Assembly (NCBI GenBank): GCA_025356175.1
Contig: JANXUP010000033.1
Location: 1 to 41,122 of the forward strand
Source of the DNA: Sphingomonadaceae bacterium
GTDB lineage: Bacteria > Pseudomonadota > Alphaproteobacteria > Sphingomonadales > Sphingomonadaceae
Length of the DNA: 41,122 nucleotides
Reading direction: 5' to 3'
The translations under genes were made by a program, and so were the position numbers. The notes beneath the pieces are model-generated. The model was given only the letters and a program-made list of their open reading frames with translations, was not told the DNA's origin and ran no database searches. Shown here piece after piece: positions 19,269-27,715 of the stretch. Numbering within the stretch: the stretch's first letter is position 1; the number at the start of each line of letters is the position of its first letter.

Positions 19269-20440
19269 GCCTTGAAGTCGTATCGCTTGGCTGCCGGCTG
19301 AACCTTGCGGAAAGCGAACGGATGCGCGCATTCCTGCCGCAAGACCAGGACCTGGTGGTGATCAACAGCTGCGCGGTAACCGCCGAAGCGGTCCGCCAGA
19401 CCCGCCAGGCCATCCGCAAGGCCCGGCGTCAGCACCCTGATGCCCGGCTACTCGTCACCGGTTGTGCGGCCGAGATCGAGCGGACTGCAATTGCCGCCAT
19501 GCCTGAGGTCGATGGCCTGGTGGCCAATGCAACCAAGCTCGATCCGCGCAGCTGGAATGTCGCCCCCGGCCCATCCAGTGCTGACCAGTCGCGCCACTCC
19601 CGCGCCTTCATCGCGGTGCAAAATGGCTGCGACCATGCCTGCACGTTCTGCGTGATTCCGCAGGGGCGCGGCAACAGCCGCTCGCTCCCGCTCGATCAAG
19701 TGTTGCAGGAGATAGACCGGTTTGTGCAGCGCGGTGCAGGTGAAGTGGTTCTGACCGGCGTGGACCTGACCAGTTGGGGTCACGACCTGCCCGAAGCACC
19801 CCAGCTGGGCACGCTGGTGGCGGCCATTCTCGATGCTTTTCCTGCGCTTTTGCGCCTGCGACTGTCGTCGGTTGATGGGGTGGAAATCGATCCTCTGCTG
19901 TTCGAACTGATTGCCGGGGAGCCGCGACTACTGCCTTACCTCCACCTCTCACTGCAGCACGGCAACAATCTGATCCTCAAGCGAATGAAACGCCGCCACC
20001 TGCGCAGTGATGCGCTCAAGCTCGTAGCAGAGCTAAAGGCGCGGCGGCCCGAGTTGGCGGTTGGCGCGGACCTGATCGCCGGGTTTCCGACCGAGAGCGT
20101 CGCCGCGCACGCCGATAATCTCTCGATCATCGCCGAGCTCGCCGTGGTTCATGGTCACATCTTTCCCTATTCGCGCCGTCCCGGCACGCCAGCAGCGCTG
20201 ATGCCACAAGTCGATGGCCCGACCATCAAGGCTCGCGCCGCCGACCTGCGCGCCGCAGTCGCTGAACAGCGCGCTGAATGGTTGGCAGCGCAAATCGGCA
20301 TGCCGCTCAGCGTGCTTGCGGAACGCGATGGAACCGGCCATGCGCCGAACTTCGCCCGGGTGCAGCTGCCGCCCGCCACTGCTGCCGGATCGATCGTGAC
20401 CGTTACCCCCACCCGCATCATCGAAGGCCTGCTGGCATGA
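19265..20440 (+). CDS. mtaB: tRNA t6A37 methylthiotransferase MtaB
   Basis: A radical SAM enzyme that adds a methylthio group to N6-threonylcarbamoyladenosine at tRNA position 37. The N-terminal UPF0004 domain carries the auxiliary cluster cysteines C10, C36 and C67. The SAM cluster is C122, C126 and C129 in GCDHACTFC. A TRAM-like tail ends the 391 residues. The GTG start overlaps dapF and its TGA overlaps the ftsY ATG as ATGA. Assignment to MtaB rather than MiaB rests on length and the short N-terminus. Confidence 0.92.
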   Translation: MSLEVVSLGCRLNLAESERMRAFLPQDQDLVVINSCAVTAEAVRQTRQAIRKARRQHPDARLLVTGCAAEIERTAIAAMPEVDGLVANATKLDPRSWNVAPGPSSADQSRHSRAFIAVQNGCDHACTFCVIPQGRGNSRSLPLDQVLQEIDRFVQRGAGEVVLTGVDLTSWGHDLPEAPQLGTLVAAILDAFPALLRLRLSSVDGVEIDPLLFELIAGEPRLLPYLHLSLQHGNNLILKRMKRRHLRSDALKLVAELKARRPELAVGADLIAGFPTESVAAHADNLSIIAELAVVHGHIFPYSRRPGTPAALMPQVDGPTIKARAADLRAAVAEQRAEWLAAQIGMPLSVLAERDGTGHAPNFARVQLPPATAAGSIVTVTPTRIIEGLLA

Positions 20441-21360
20441 GCGAAGCGACATGGTCCGACCGCGTGCTCGGCGGCTTCCGCAAGACTTCGGAGCGGCTGG
20501 GTGAGAACCTTGCCGGGATCGTCAGCAAGACCCGCCTCGATGAAGCGCAGCTCGACGAGCTCGAAGACGCGCTGATCCTGTCAGACCTCGGCCCGCGCGC
20601 CGCTGCCCGCATCCGCGAAAAGCTGGCGGGCGAACGTTTCGAACGCGGCGCTGACGAGGCCTCGATCAAGGCCGCCGTGGCTGAGGAAATCGCCGCGATT
20701 CTGCGTCCGGTGGCCAAACCGCTCGATGTGGTCGCTTTCCCGCGCCCACAAGTGATTCTGGTGATTGGCGTCAACGGCAGCGGCAAGACCACCACCATCG
20801 CCAAGCTGGCCCACTATTTCCAGGAAATGGATTATGGCGTGATGCTGGCCGCCGGCGACACCTTCCGCGCAGCCGCGATTAGCCAACTGGCGGTCTGGGC
20901 CGAGCGGGTCGGCGTGCCGATCATTACCGGGCCGGAGGGCGGCGATCCCTCGGCTGTGGTGTTCGACGCGGTCAAGGCGGCGACCGAGCAAGGCATCGAT
21001 GCGCTGATCGTCGACACCGCCGGGCGGCTCCAGAACAAGCGCGAGCTGATGGACGAGCTGGCCAAGATCCGCCGGGTACTCGGCCGGCTCAACCCCGAAG
21101 CGCCGCACGATGTGGTGCTGGTGCTCGATGCCACCAACGGCCAGAACGCGCTCCAGCAAATCGATACATTCAAGGAGGTTGCCGGGGTGACTGGCCTGAT
21201 CATGACCAAGCTCGACGGCACGGCGCGCGGCGGCGTGCTGGTCGCTGCGGCCGAGCAATACGGCCTGCCGATCCATGCGATCGGGGTGGGCGAAAAGCTC
21301 GACGATCTGCGTCCGTTCGACCCTGACCTGGTCGCGCGCGTGATTGCCGGAGTAGCGTAA
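20437..21360 (+). CDS. ftsY: Signal recognition particle receptor FtsY
   Basis: An SRP-type GTPase that docks ribosome-SRP complexes at the membrane for co-translational insertion. ATG at 20437 is chosen because it overlaps the mtaB stop (ATGA) and begins the family N domain; the frame upstream is an overlap artefact. The 307-residue protein has N domain (about 10-95), P-loop GVNGSGKT at 111-118, DTAGR and TKLDG. The long acidic A domain of E. coli FtsY is missing, as is usual in alphaproteobacteria. Confidence 0.97.
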   Translation: MSEATWSDRVLGGFRKTSERLGENLAGIVSKTRLDEAQLDELEDALILSDLGPRAAARIREKLAGERFERGADEASIKAAVAEEIAAILRPVAKPLDVVAFPRPQVILVIGVNGSGKTTTIAKLAHYFQEMDYGVMLAAGDTFRAAAISQLAVWAERVGVPIITGPEGGDPSAVVFDAVKAATEQGIDALIVDTAGRLQNKRELMDELAKIRRVLGRLNPEAPHDVVLVLDATNGQNALQQIDTFKEVAGVTGLIMTKLDGTARGGVLVAAAEQYGLPIHAIGVGEKLDDLRPFDPDLVARVIAGVA

Positions 21361-21366
21361 AAATCC

Positions 21367-22152
21367 ATGACCGACCCAACCAATCATCCCACTCCCGCTC
21401 AGCCTGAGCCTGTCGAAGGCCACGCGGTGCCCGATCCCCACCAAGCCAAGCCCGAAGCGCGCGGGCTTCGGCAGGCTCAGCCTGAGCGGGGTTTGGGCGG
21501 GAATTCAAAGAAGGCGAAGCAAGGCTGGCTCAATATCGCAGTAGATTACGGCCCGGTGCTGGTGTTCTTCCTGAGCTATCGCCACTTCTCACCAAGCAAC
21601 CATAACGACGCGATCGGCGAAATGCTGGCGGTGGTCAAAAGCACTGCTGCGTTCATGCTTGCCGCGATCACCGCGCTCATCGTATCGCGCTGGCGGCTCG
21701 GGCACATCTCGCCGATGTTGTGGCTTTCGACATTGCTGATCGTCGGTTTCGGCGGGCTCACGATCCTGCTGCGCGATCCGGTGTGGATCCAAATCAAGCC
21801 GACTGCGATTTACCTGCTGTTCGGCGTGGCCTTGCTGGTCGGCTATTTGCGCGGCAGGCCGCTGCTCAAGTACCTGCTCGAGGCCGCGTTCGAGGGGCTT
21901 AGCGACATGGGCTGGCTCAAGCTGTCGCGCAACTGGGGCATCTTCTTTTTCGCTCTCGCTGCGCTCAACGAGGTGCTGCGGCGCATCTACAATGTCGAGC
22001 ATGCCAACTTCGGCACCTGGATCGCGCTCAAGCTGTGGCTGTTCATGCCGCTGTCGTTCCTGTTCACCTTCACCCAGTTGCCGATGCTCTTGAAGCACGG
22101 GCTCATGCAGGAGGCCGAGGGCGAGGTGCTGGCCGATCCGCCGCACGAGTGA
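21367..22152 (+). CDS. yciB: Inner-membrane protein YciB (septation protein A family) with REP-derived N-terminus
   Basis: A polytopic membrane protein with about five hydrophobic segments and the family core GPVLVFFLSY, GLSDMGWLKLSRNW and NFGTWIALKLW. The role is in envelope integrity and septation, not fully defined. The 261-residue product is about 60-70 residues longer than usual because codons 10-42 lie within a REP-like inverted repeat, adding a hydrophilic segment containing QPEPVEG. Alternative starts after part or all of the repeat are GTG at 21427 and TTG at 21493 (219 residues, near normal length), but the latter has a purine run only one or two bases before it. It lies six bases after ftsY. 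Confidence 0.88.
   Translation: MTDPTNHPTPAQPEPVEGHAVPDPHQAKPEARGLRQAQPERGLGGNSKKAKQGWLNIAVDYGPVLVFFLSYRHFSPSNHNDAIGEMLAVVKSTAAFMLAAITALIVSRWRLGHISPMLWLSTLLIVGFGGLTILLRDPVWIQIKPTAIYLLFGVALLVGYLRGRPLLKYLLEAAFEGLSDMGWLKLSRNWGIFFFALAALNEVLRRIYNVEHANFGTWIALKLWLFMPLSFLFTFTQLPMLLKHGLMQEAEGEVLADPPHE
21394..21490. repeat. REP-like (QPEPVEG-type) inverted repeat inside yciB
   Basis: Two 27-base arms (21394-21420 and 21464-21490) are reverse complements at 24 of 27 positions, separated by 43 bases. Each arm contains the palindrome GCTCAGCCTGAGC and the CCTGTCGAAG/CTTCGGCAGG core. Elements with this core are widespread in sphingomonad genomes and normally intergenic. The length keeps the yciB frame open. 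Confidence 0.88.
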
Positions 22153-22253
22153 ATAAGTCACGCAGAGGCGGTGACAGTCTTGTGGAAACGCGCAATAGTG
22201 CGCCACTCAGGGTTCGCGTTCGAATTTTCGCTTCACAAAATTAGGGGGAAGCA

Positions 22254-22841
22254 ATGGCCAAGTTTTTCGGAAATCTTCATCTGGTGCTGCTCGCCGGTCT
22301 CGTGCTGGCGCTGGTCGTGATGTACCACTTCGTTGGCGCATCGGACGGTGCGCTGCCGATCGACGCCAACTCGGTGCTGCGCTGGCTGCACGTGTTCTTC
22401 GCCATCGTGTGGATCGGGCTGCTCTATTACCTGAACTTCGTGCAGGTACCGACCATGCCGAAGATCCCCGCTGAGCTCAAAGGTGGCGTCACCGGTTATA
22501 TCGCGCCCAAGGTGCTGTTCTTCTTCCGTTATGGCGCGCTGCTCACCGTGCTGACCGGGCTCGCGATCGCCTTCGTCAACGGTTACGGTGACCGGGCGAT
22601 GCGCTTCCAAGGCGCGACTGCGGCTGAGAACCTGATCGGCCTGGGCATGTGGCTCGCGCTGATCATGGCCTTCAACGTGTGGTTCATTATCTGGCCCGCG
22701 CAAAAGAAAATCCTCGGCCTGGTCGAAGCTACGCCTGAACAAAAGGCCGCCGCCGCACCGCGCGCGCTCTATGCCAGCCGCACCAATGTGCTGCTGTCGC
22801 TGCCAATGCTCTACTGCATGGTCAGCGCCAACCTCGGCTAA
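22254..22841 (+). CDS. Urate_ox_N (PuuD-like) membrane protein
   Basis: A 195-residue membrane protein with four or five hydrophobic segments. RWLHVFFAIVWIGLLYYLNF matches the N-terminal domain of the PuuD-type urate oxidase/hydroxylase family. The C-terminal cytochrome c domain of PuuD is absent, and no purine degradation genes are near, so urate as substrate is doubtful. AGGGGGA precedes the ATG at a good distance. A small GCGCA/TGCGC hairpin (22190-22203) lies in the spacer after yciB. It ends at a strong terminator. Confidence 0.8.
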   Translation: MAKFFGNLHLVLLAGLVLALVVMYHFVGASDGALPIDANSVLRWLHVFFAIVWIGLLYYLNFVQVPTMPKIPAELKGGVTGYIAPKVLFFFRYGALLTVLTGLAIAFVNGYGDRAMRFQGATAAENLIGLGMWLALIMAFNVWFIIWPAQKKILGLVEATPEQKAAAAPRALYASRTNVLLSLPMLYCMVSANLG

Positions 22842-22862
22842 AACCGGATCGATCACCGAGAG

Positions 22863-22899
22863 GCGCGGCGTCCCACCCGGGGCGCCGCGCTTTTCTTTT
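22863..22899 (+). terminator. Strong intrinsic terminator
   Basis: GCGCGGCGTCCC pairs with GGGGCGCCGCGC in a twelve-base-pair stem (one U-G pair) with the four-base loop ACCC, followed by TTTTCTTTT. It ends the dapF-to-PuuD-like unit before the aminotransferase gene. Confidence 0.93.
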
Positions 22900-22924
22900 G
22901 GGCCCGGCATGGTAATCCGCCGCC

Positions 22925-24070
22925 ATGTCCGCACAAATCGACCCGTTCAAAGCGATGTTCGTCTCCCAGCTCGCCCACCGCCTCAAGGGCGAAGGCCGCA
23001 GCGTGATCCACATGGAATTCGGCCAGCCGAGCACCGGGGCACCGCCCGCCGCAATCGCCCGGGCACACGAAGTGCTCGATGCCGACGCGATGGGCTATTG
23101 GGAAAGCCAGCCGCTGAAGGCTCGGATCTGCAAGCTCTATTCTGATCGGTACGGGGTGGAGGTAGCTGCGTCGCAGATCGTGCTGACTTGCGGCGCCTCT
23201 CCAGCGCTGGTCTTGGCGCTCAGCAGCATGTTCGCGCCCGGCGCGCGGGTGGCAACGGCGCGGCCCGGCTATGTCGCCTATCGCAACAACCTCAAGGCGC
23301 TGCATATGGAGCCGGTGGAAGTCGATTGCGGGGCCGAGCAAGGCTTCCAGATTACCGCCGCGGCGCTCGCCGCGATCGATCCGGCACCTGATGGTTTGAT
23401 CCTCGCCAGTCCGGCCAACCCCACCGGCACGATCATCCCGCGCAAAGAACTGGCCAAGATCGCCGAACTCTGCCGCGCGCGCGGCATCGCAGTGATCTCG
23501 GACGAGATTTATCACGCGATCTCTTATGGCATGGATACGCCCTCGATCCTTGAAGTCATGCCCCAAGCCTGGGTGGTGAATTCGTTCTCGAAGTACTTCA
23601 GCATGGCCGGCTGGCGGCTCGGCTGGCTGGTCGCGCCCAAAGAGGGGGTCGACGCGGCCCGCGCGCGGATGAGCAACCTGTTCCTCACCCCGCCCAGCCT
23701 GGCCCAGCACGCCGGACTGGTCGCGATGGATTGTACCGCAGACTTGGAAGGCCACATCGCGACCTACTCCGCCAACCGTGAATTGCTGCTGGCCGCGCTG
23801 CCCGATCTCGGACTCGCCAAGATCGCCCCGCCCGACGGCGCGTTTTACGTCTACGCCGATATCTCCGAATTCACGGACGATTCGATGCAGTTCTGCATGC
23901 AGCTGCTTGAGGACACCGGTGTTGCAACCGCGCCGGGGATCGATTTCGATCCGGTCAATGGCCACCGCTTCATGCGGATCAGCTTTGCCGTATCGACCGA
24001 TCAGGTGGCCGAAGCGATCAAACGCATGAAGCCGTGGTTTGCCGCCCGCAACCGGGGCTCGCGCAGCTAG
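22925..24070 (+). CDS. PLP-dependent aminotransferase, class I/II
   Basis: A 381-residue fold-type I aminotransferase. The PLP lysine lies in [16 protein letters not shown]; the cofactor-binding SPANPTGT and SDEIYH motifs and the C-terminal Arg region (HRFMRISF) are all visible. It resembles the aspartate/alanine/aromatic group, but the amino acid used cannot be told. ATG at 22925 is 25 bases after the terminator U tract without a clear ribosome-binding site, suggesting its own promoter within that spacer or a leaderless start. Its TAG shares the palindrome CTAG with the kup stop. Confidence 0.9.
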   Translation: MSAQIDPFKAMFVSQLAHRLKGEGRSVIHMEFGQPSTGAPPAAIARAHEVLDADAMGYWESQPLKARICKLYSDRYGVEVAASQIVLTCGASPALVLALSSMFAPGARVATARPGYVAYRNNLKALHMEPVEVDCGAEQGFQITAAALAAIDPAPDGLILASPANPTGTIIPRKELAKIAELCRARGIAVISDEIYHAISYGMDTPSILEVMPQAWVVNSFSKYFSMAGWRLGWLVAPKEGVDAARARMSNLFLTPPSLAQHAGLVAMDCTADLEGHIATYSANRELLLAALPDLGLAKIAPPDGAFYVYADISEFTDDSMQFCMQLLEDTGVATAPGIDFDPVNGHRFMRISFAVSTDQVAEAIKRMKPWFAARNRGSRS

Positions 24071-26010
24071 ATCTCGACTTGGCTACCCAGTTCGACCACG
24101 CGGTTGCTTGGCAGACGGAAGAACTCCATCGCGCTGGCGGCATTGCGCAGCATCCACGCGAACAGCTTTTCGCGCCAGATCCACATGCCCGGCTTGGCCG
24201 AGGCGATCAGCGTCTGGCGGGAGAGGAAAAAGCTGGTCTTCATCATTTCGAACGGCGCGCCGCACAGCGATACTCGCTTCAATGCGGCCGGCACGTCAGT
24301 CTCTTCAAGGAACCCGAACCTGATCACCAGGCGGTAGAAACCCTTGCCCAGATCCGCGACCTTGAAGCGCTTTTCCTCATCGACGTAAGGCACGTCCTGG
24401 ATCGCGATGGTCAGGATCACCACGCGTTCGTGCAGCACCTTGTTATGTTTGATATTATGGAGCAGCGCCGAGGGCACACCGGCCTTGTTGCTGGCCATGA
24501 ACACCGCCGTGCCGGCCACCCGCACCGCGCTGGAATGTGCGCTATTGGCGAAGACCTCCATGGGGATCGTCCCCTCGGCCATCGACTGATGCATTAGCAT
24601 GCGCCCACGCGACCAGGTGGTCAGCAGGGTGAAGATGATCAGGCCCATCGCCAGCGGCACCCAGCCGCCATCGGGAATCTTGGTGAAGTTTGCGGCGAGG
24701 TATGCCGCGTCGAGCGAGAAGAACAGCGTAAGCAAGGGGACCGAGAGCCAGCGCTTCCACTTCCACATGTTGAACAGCACGACCGCAAGCAGCACGTTGT
24801 CGATCGTCATCGCCCCGGTCACCGCGATGCCATAGGCTGCGGTCAGATTGGCCGAGCGCTGGAACACCAGCACCAGAACAATTACCGCGATCATCAGCGC
24901 GGTATTAATCACCGGGATATAGATCTGCCCTTGGGCCAGGCTGGTGTGCTTGATCGACATGCGCGGAATGAAGCCGAGCTGGATTGCCTGCTGGGTGACC
25001 GAGAACGCGCCGGTAATCACCGCTTGGCTGGCAATCACCGCAGCGAAGCTGGCGATGAACAGCAGCGGCCACTGGAACCAGTCCGGCGCGAGCAGGTAGA
25101 ACGGGCTGATCAGCGCGGGCTCGCCCATCCGCATCAGCAATGACGCTTGGCCAAGGTAATTGCAGACCAGCGCGGGTAGCACGATTGCCAGCCACGAAAC
25201 GCGGATCGGCCTGGCCCCGAAGTGGCCCATGTCGGCATAAAGCGCTTCGGCTCCAGTCACCGCCAGCACCGCCGAACCCATCGCCAGAAAGCCCTTGAAC
25301 GGATCGTTGATAAACATCCGTGCCGCATGGTGCGGGCTGAGCGCCCAGATCACATCGGGATGCTGGGCAACGCTGAGCAGACCGAGCACCGAAATGACCG
25401 CGAAATAGACCAGCATGACCGGCCCGAACAGCGCCGCAACCTTGGCGGTCCCGCGGCTCTGGATGGTGAACAGGAAGACCAGGATTCCGACCACCATCGG
25501 CACAACGAGTCGCTCAAGCGAGGGGTTGTAAACCGCCACGCCTTCGATCGCGCCCAGAACTGAAACCGCCGGGGTGATCATGCTGTCTCCATAAAACAGG
25601 GCGGTGGCAAAGACGCCCAGCAGGACGATTCCCTTCGACCAGCTTTTCCCGGAGACGTTCTTGTTGATCAGCGCCAGTAGCGCCAGGCTTCCGCCCTCGC
25701 CCTTGTTGTCGGCCCGCATGATTACGCTGACGTACTTGATCGTCACGATGATCATCATCGACCAGAACATCAGGCTGACGATGCCGTAGATGTGCAGCAC
25801 ATCGAGCGGCAAGCGGTGATGCCCGCTGAAGGTGTCGCGCATCGCGTAAAGCGGGCTGGTGCCGATATCACCGAACACCACCCCGATTGCGCCGACTGCC
25901 AGCGCGGTGATCGAGCCATGCGGAGCGTGCGAGCCCTCAAGCACCTCGTCGTCGTCGAGATCGATTACTGCGGATTGCGGGGGTGTGCCCGGCTCGACCA
26001 GATTGCTCAT
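24067..26010 (-). CDS. kup: Low-affinity potassium transporter Kup
   Basis: A KUP/HAK-family K+ uptake protein of the inner membrane, 647 residues with about twelve hydrophobic segments and a cytoplasmic C-terminal domain (about 510-647). The signature [15 protein letters not shown] lies near residue 48. It likely couples K+ entry to protons. It is a single gene; the stop is shared with the convergent aminotransferase as CTAG. The start is 88 bases upstream (transcriptionally downstream) of the ccmI-like stop, so ccm transcripts may run into it. Confidence 0.95.
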   Translation of the reverse strand: MSNLVEPGTPPQSAVIDLDDDEVLEGSHAPHGSITALAVGAIGVVFGDIGTSPLYAMRDTFSGHHRLPLDVLHIYGIVSLMFWSMMIIVTIKYVSVIMRADNKGEGGSLALLALINKNVSGKSWSKGIVLLGVFATALFYGDSMITPAVSVLGAIEGVAVYNPSLERLVVPMVVGILVFLFTIQSRGTAKVAALFGPVMLVYFAVISVLGLLSVAQHPDVIWALSPHHAARMFINDPFKGFLAMGSAVLAVTGAEALYADMGHFGARPIRVSWLAIVLPALVCNYLGQASLLMRMGEPALISPFYLLAPDWFQWPLLFIASFAAVIASQAVITGAFSVTQQAIQLGFIPRMSIKHTSLAQGQIYIPVINTALMIAVIVLVLVFQRSANLTAAYGIAVTGAMTIDNVLLAVVLFNMWKWKRWLSVPLLTLFFSLDAAYLAANFTKIPDGGWVPLAMGLIIFTLLTTWSRGRMLMHQSMAEGTIPMEVFANSAHSSAVRVAGTAVFMASNKAGVPSALLHNIKHNKVLHERVVILTIAIQDVPYVDEEKRFKVADLGKGFYRLVIRFGFLEETDVPAALKRVSLCGAPFEMMKTSFFLSRQTLIASAKPGMWIWREKLFAWMLRNAASAMEFFRLPSNRVVELGSQVEI

Positions 26011-26097
26011 GCTGACACAACCCTCAAGGCTTTGGCGCGGTTCCCCGCCACGCAGAATTCGCGCCTAGCAGCTAGCATCTGGGCGGTCCAGCTTTGC

Positions 26098-26766
26098 TCA
26101 AGGTTGCTGGCCGGGCGCAGGTTTTGCTGTTGTGGCAGCGTCTTGGGCAATCAATTGGTCAATCAGGGCAAGACGCTCGGCCAGTCCCTGCCGCCACGGC
26201 GTGCTTATCGGTGTGTGTGCCAGCAGCGCCGCCCAGATTGCCCGGCCTTCCTGCGGCCGCCCGTTCTGGATGAGCATGAGGCCGAGGAAGAACGGCGGTC
26301 CTGCGGCTTGCGGATCCGCTTCTGCGGCCTTGCGGTAGGCGTAAAGCGCCGCGGGCGTGAGCGTTCCATCGGCATGGCCAACGAGATTATTCGCCAGCGC
26401 CAGCCAGGCCTGTGCATCGCGCGGACTTTCCTCGATCGCGCCCAGCAAGAAGCCCGCCGCATTGCTGAAATCGCCTTGCCTTGTCAGCGCATCGGCGGTC
26501 ATCACCCAACGGTTCTGCGCAATCGGCCCTTGGCCGGATAACTGCTGGCGCACGGTTACCAGCCCGGCGCCGACTTTGCCTTGCGGTGCCTCGATCTGCT
26601 TGGGCGTGCCGGAAAGCTCAGGCCGGGCCTGCCAGAAAAAGCCGATGAACCCGAAGACCAATGTCGCAGCCAGTGCTTCCCAGCTTTTGCGCGGGGCCTT
26701 GCCCAGCACGATCAGCGCAGCCAAAGCCGCCAGCGCGAGGAGAATGGGGACGATCCAGCCGCTCAT
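26098..26766 (-). CDS. ccmI: CcmI-like TPR protein of cytochrome c maturation
   Basis: Last gene of the ccm operon. Two N-terminal hydrophobic segments (about 4-22 and 32-46) are followed by TPR-like helices (about 85-205) containing AWLALANNL and FFLGLMLIQNGRP. CcmI/CycH proteins hold apocytochrome c for haem ligation with CcmF and CcmH. At 222 residues it is shorter than two-domain CcmI and lacks part of the usual N-terminal region. ATG at 26766 overlaps the ccmH TGA (ATGA). Confidence 0.8.
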   Translation of the reverse strand: MSGWIVPILLALAALAALIVLGKAPRKSWEALAATLVFGFIGFFWQARPELSGTPKQIEAPQGKVGAGLVTVRQQLSGQGPIAQNRWVMTADALTRQGDFSNAAGFLLGAIEESPRDAQAWLALANNLVGHADGTLTPAALYAYRKAAEADPQAAGPPFFLGLMLIQNGRPQEGRAIWAALLAHTPISTPWRQGLAERLALIDQLIAQDAATTAKPAPGQQP

Positions 26767-27170
26767 GCCGCGCTCCTAGTGAAACGCCGCCGGAGCAGCA
26801 AAGCCGCCAGCGCGATCAATGCGAGCGGCGCAGCGAATAGCGGCCATGTCAGCCCGGTCACCCGCGGCGCATAGCTTACATAATCGCCGTACTTGTCGAT
26901 CAGCCAGGCGCGGATCGCCTCGGGCTCCTCGCCGGCCTTGATCCGCAGGCGCACCTGATTGCGCAGGTCGCCGGCAATCTGCGCATCCGAGTCGGCGATC
27001 GACTGGCCTTGGCATTGCAGGCAGCGCAGGCTTTCCATCAAGGTCTCTGCCTTCGCTTCCTGAGCCGGGTCTTCAAGCTGGACATTGGCATAGGCCGCAG
27101 CCGGCATATTGCTGTCGGCCAGCAGCGGCGCGGCGGCGAGCAAGGCCGCAAGGATCACCGCGCGCTTCAC
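26763..27170 (-). CDS. ccmH: Cytochrome c maturation protein CcmH (CcmL/Ccl2 type)
   Basis: Periplasmic thioredoxin-like protein that reduces apocytochrome cysteines before haem attachment. The 135-residue product has a signal peptide, the redox motif LRCLQCQGQSIADSDA (about 49-64) and a C-terminal membrane segment. The start is GTG at 27170, overlapping the ccmG TGA; the longer open frame upstream is an artefact. It passes electrons on in a pathway with CcmG. Confidence 0.95.
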   Translation of the reverse strand: MKRAVILAALLAAAPLLADSNMPAAAYANVQLEDPAQEAKAETLMESLRCLQCQGQSIADSDAQIAGDLRNQVRLRIKAGEEPEAIRAWLIDKYGDYVSYAPRVTGLTWPLFAAPLALIALAALLLRRRFTRSAA

Positions 27171-27715
27171 TGTGCCGCCTCGGCCATTTTCTGCGCGATC
27201 ATCTCGACCTGATCGGCGCGGATATCGCCAATATGCTGATACCGGATCACGCCCCGGCCATCGATGACAAAGCTTTCGGGCACGCCTGACGAGCCCAGTG
27301 CGAACTGGATCGCGCTGACATCGTCGCGGCCGACCCGGCTGAATGGATTGCCGTTCCGGGCGAAGAAGCGCGCCAGATCTTCGGGCTTGTCGCGGATGGC
27401 GACCCCGACCACCTCGATCCCGCGGTCCTTGAGCGCGTGCAATTGCGGCGCCTCGACCGCGCAGGGCACACACCAGCTCGCGAAGATATTAAGCAGGTGC
27501 GGCTTGCCGGTTGCCAGGTCGGCGCGGGCCAGGCCGGGTTGCGCGGGCGTGGCTGCGAGCAGCGAAAACTGTGGCAGCGGCCGGCCGATCATCGCGCTTT
27601 TGACCGCGCGATCGGCCGGGCGAAGCATGGCGAACAGCACCAGCGCCGTAAAGCCCGCAAAGAACGCCAGCGGCAGCCACAGGGCCCAGCGCGATGCAGA
27701 AGGCGCGCTGGCCAT
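27167..27715 (-). CDS. ccmG: Thiol:disulfide interchange protein CcmG (DsbE)
   Basis: Membrane-anchored periplasmic thioredoxin serving cytochrome c maturation. One N-terminal membrane segment (about 11-32) precedes a thioredoxin fold with the CxxC in FASWCVPC and the cis-Pro region GVPESFVID. ATG at 27715 overlaps the ccmF stop (TAATG), giving 182 residues, the family length; the frame further upstream runs into ccmF. Confidence 0.96.
   Translation of the reverse strand: MASAPSASRWALWLPLAFFAGFTALVLFAMLRPADRAVKSAMIGRPLPQFSLLAATPAQPGLARADLATGKPHLLNIFASWCVPCAVEAPQLHALKDRGIEVVGVAIRDKPEDLARFFARNGNPFSRVGRDDVSAIQFALGSSGVPESFVIDGRGVIRYQHIGDIRADQVEMIAQKMAEAAQ

Noticed and set aside
18456..22841. Genomic island or prophage remnant around dapF-yciB
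   Set aside because: All genes are core housekeeping genes with uniform composition; no integrase, att repeats or transposase seen.
22853..23965. 370-codon open frame opposite the aminotransferase
   Set aside because: Shadow frame that also reads through the terminator hairpin.
27171..27473. N-terminal extension of ccmH into ccmG
   Set aside because: GTG at 27170 overlaps the ccmG stop and directly begins a signal peptide; the extension lacks any CcmH-like sequence.
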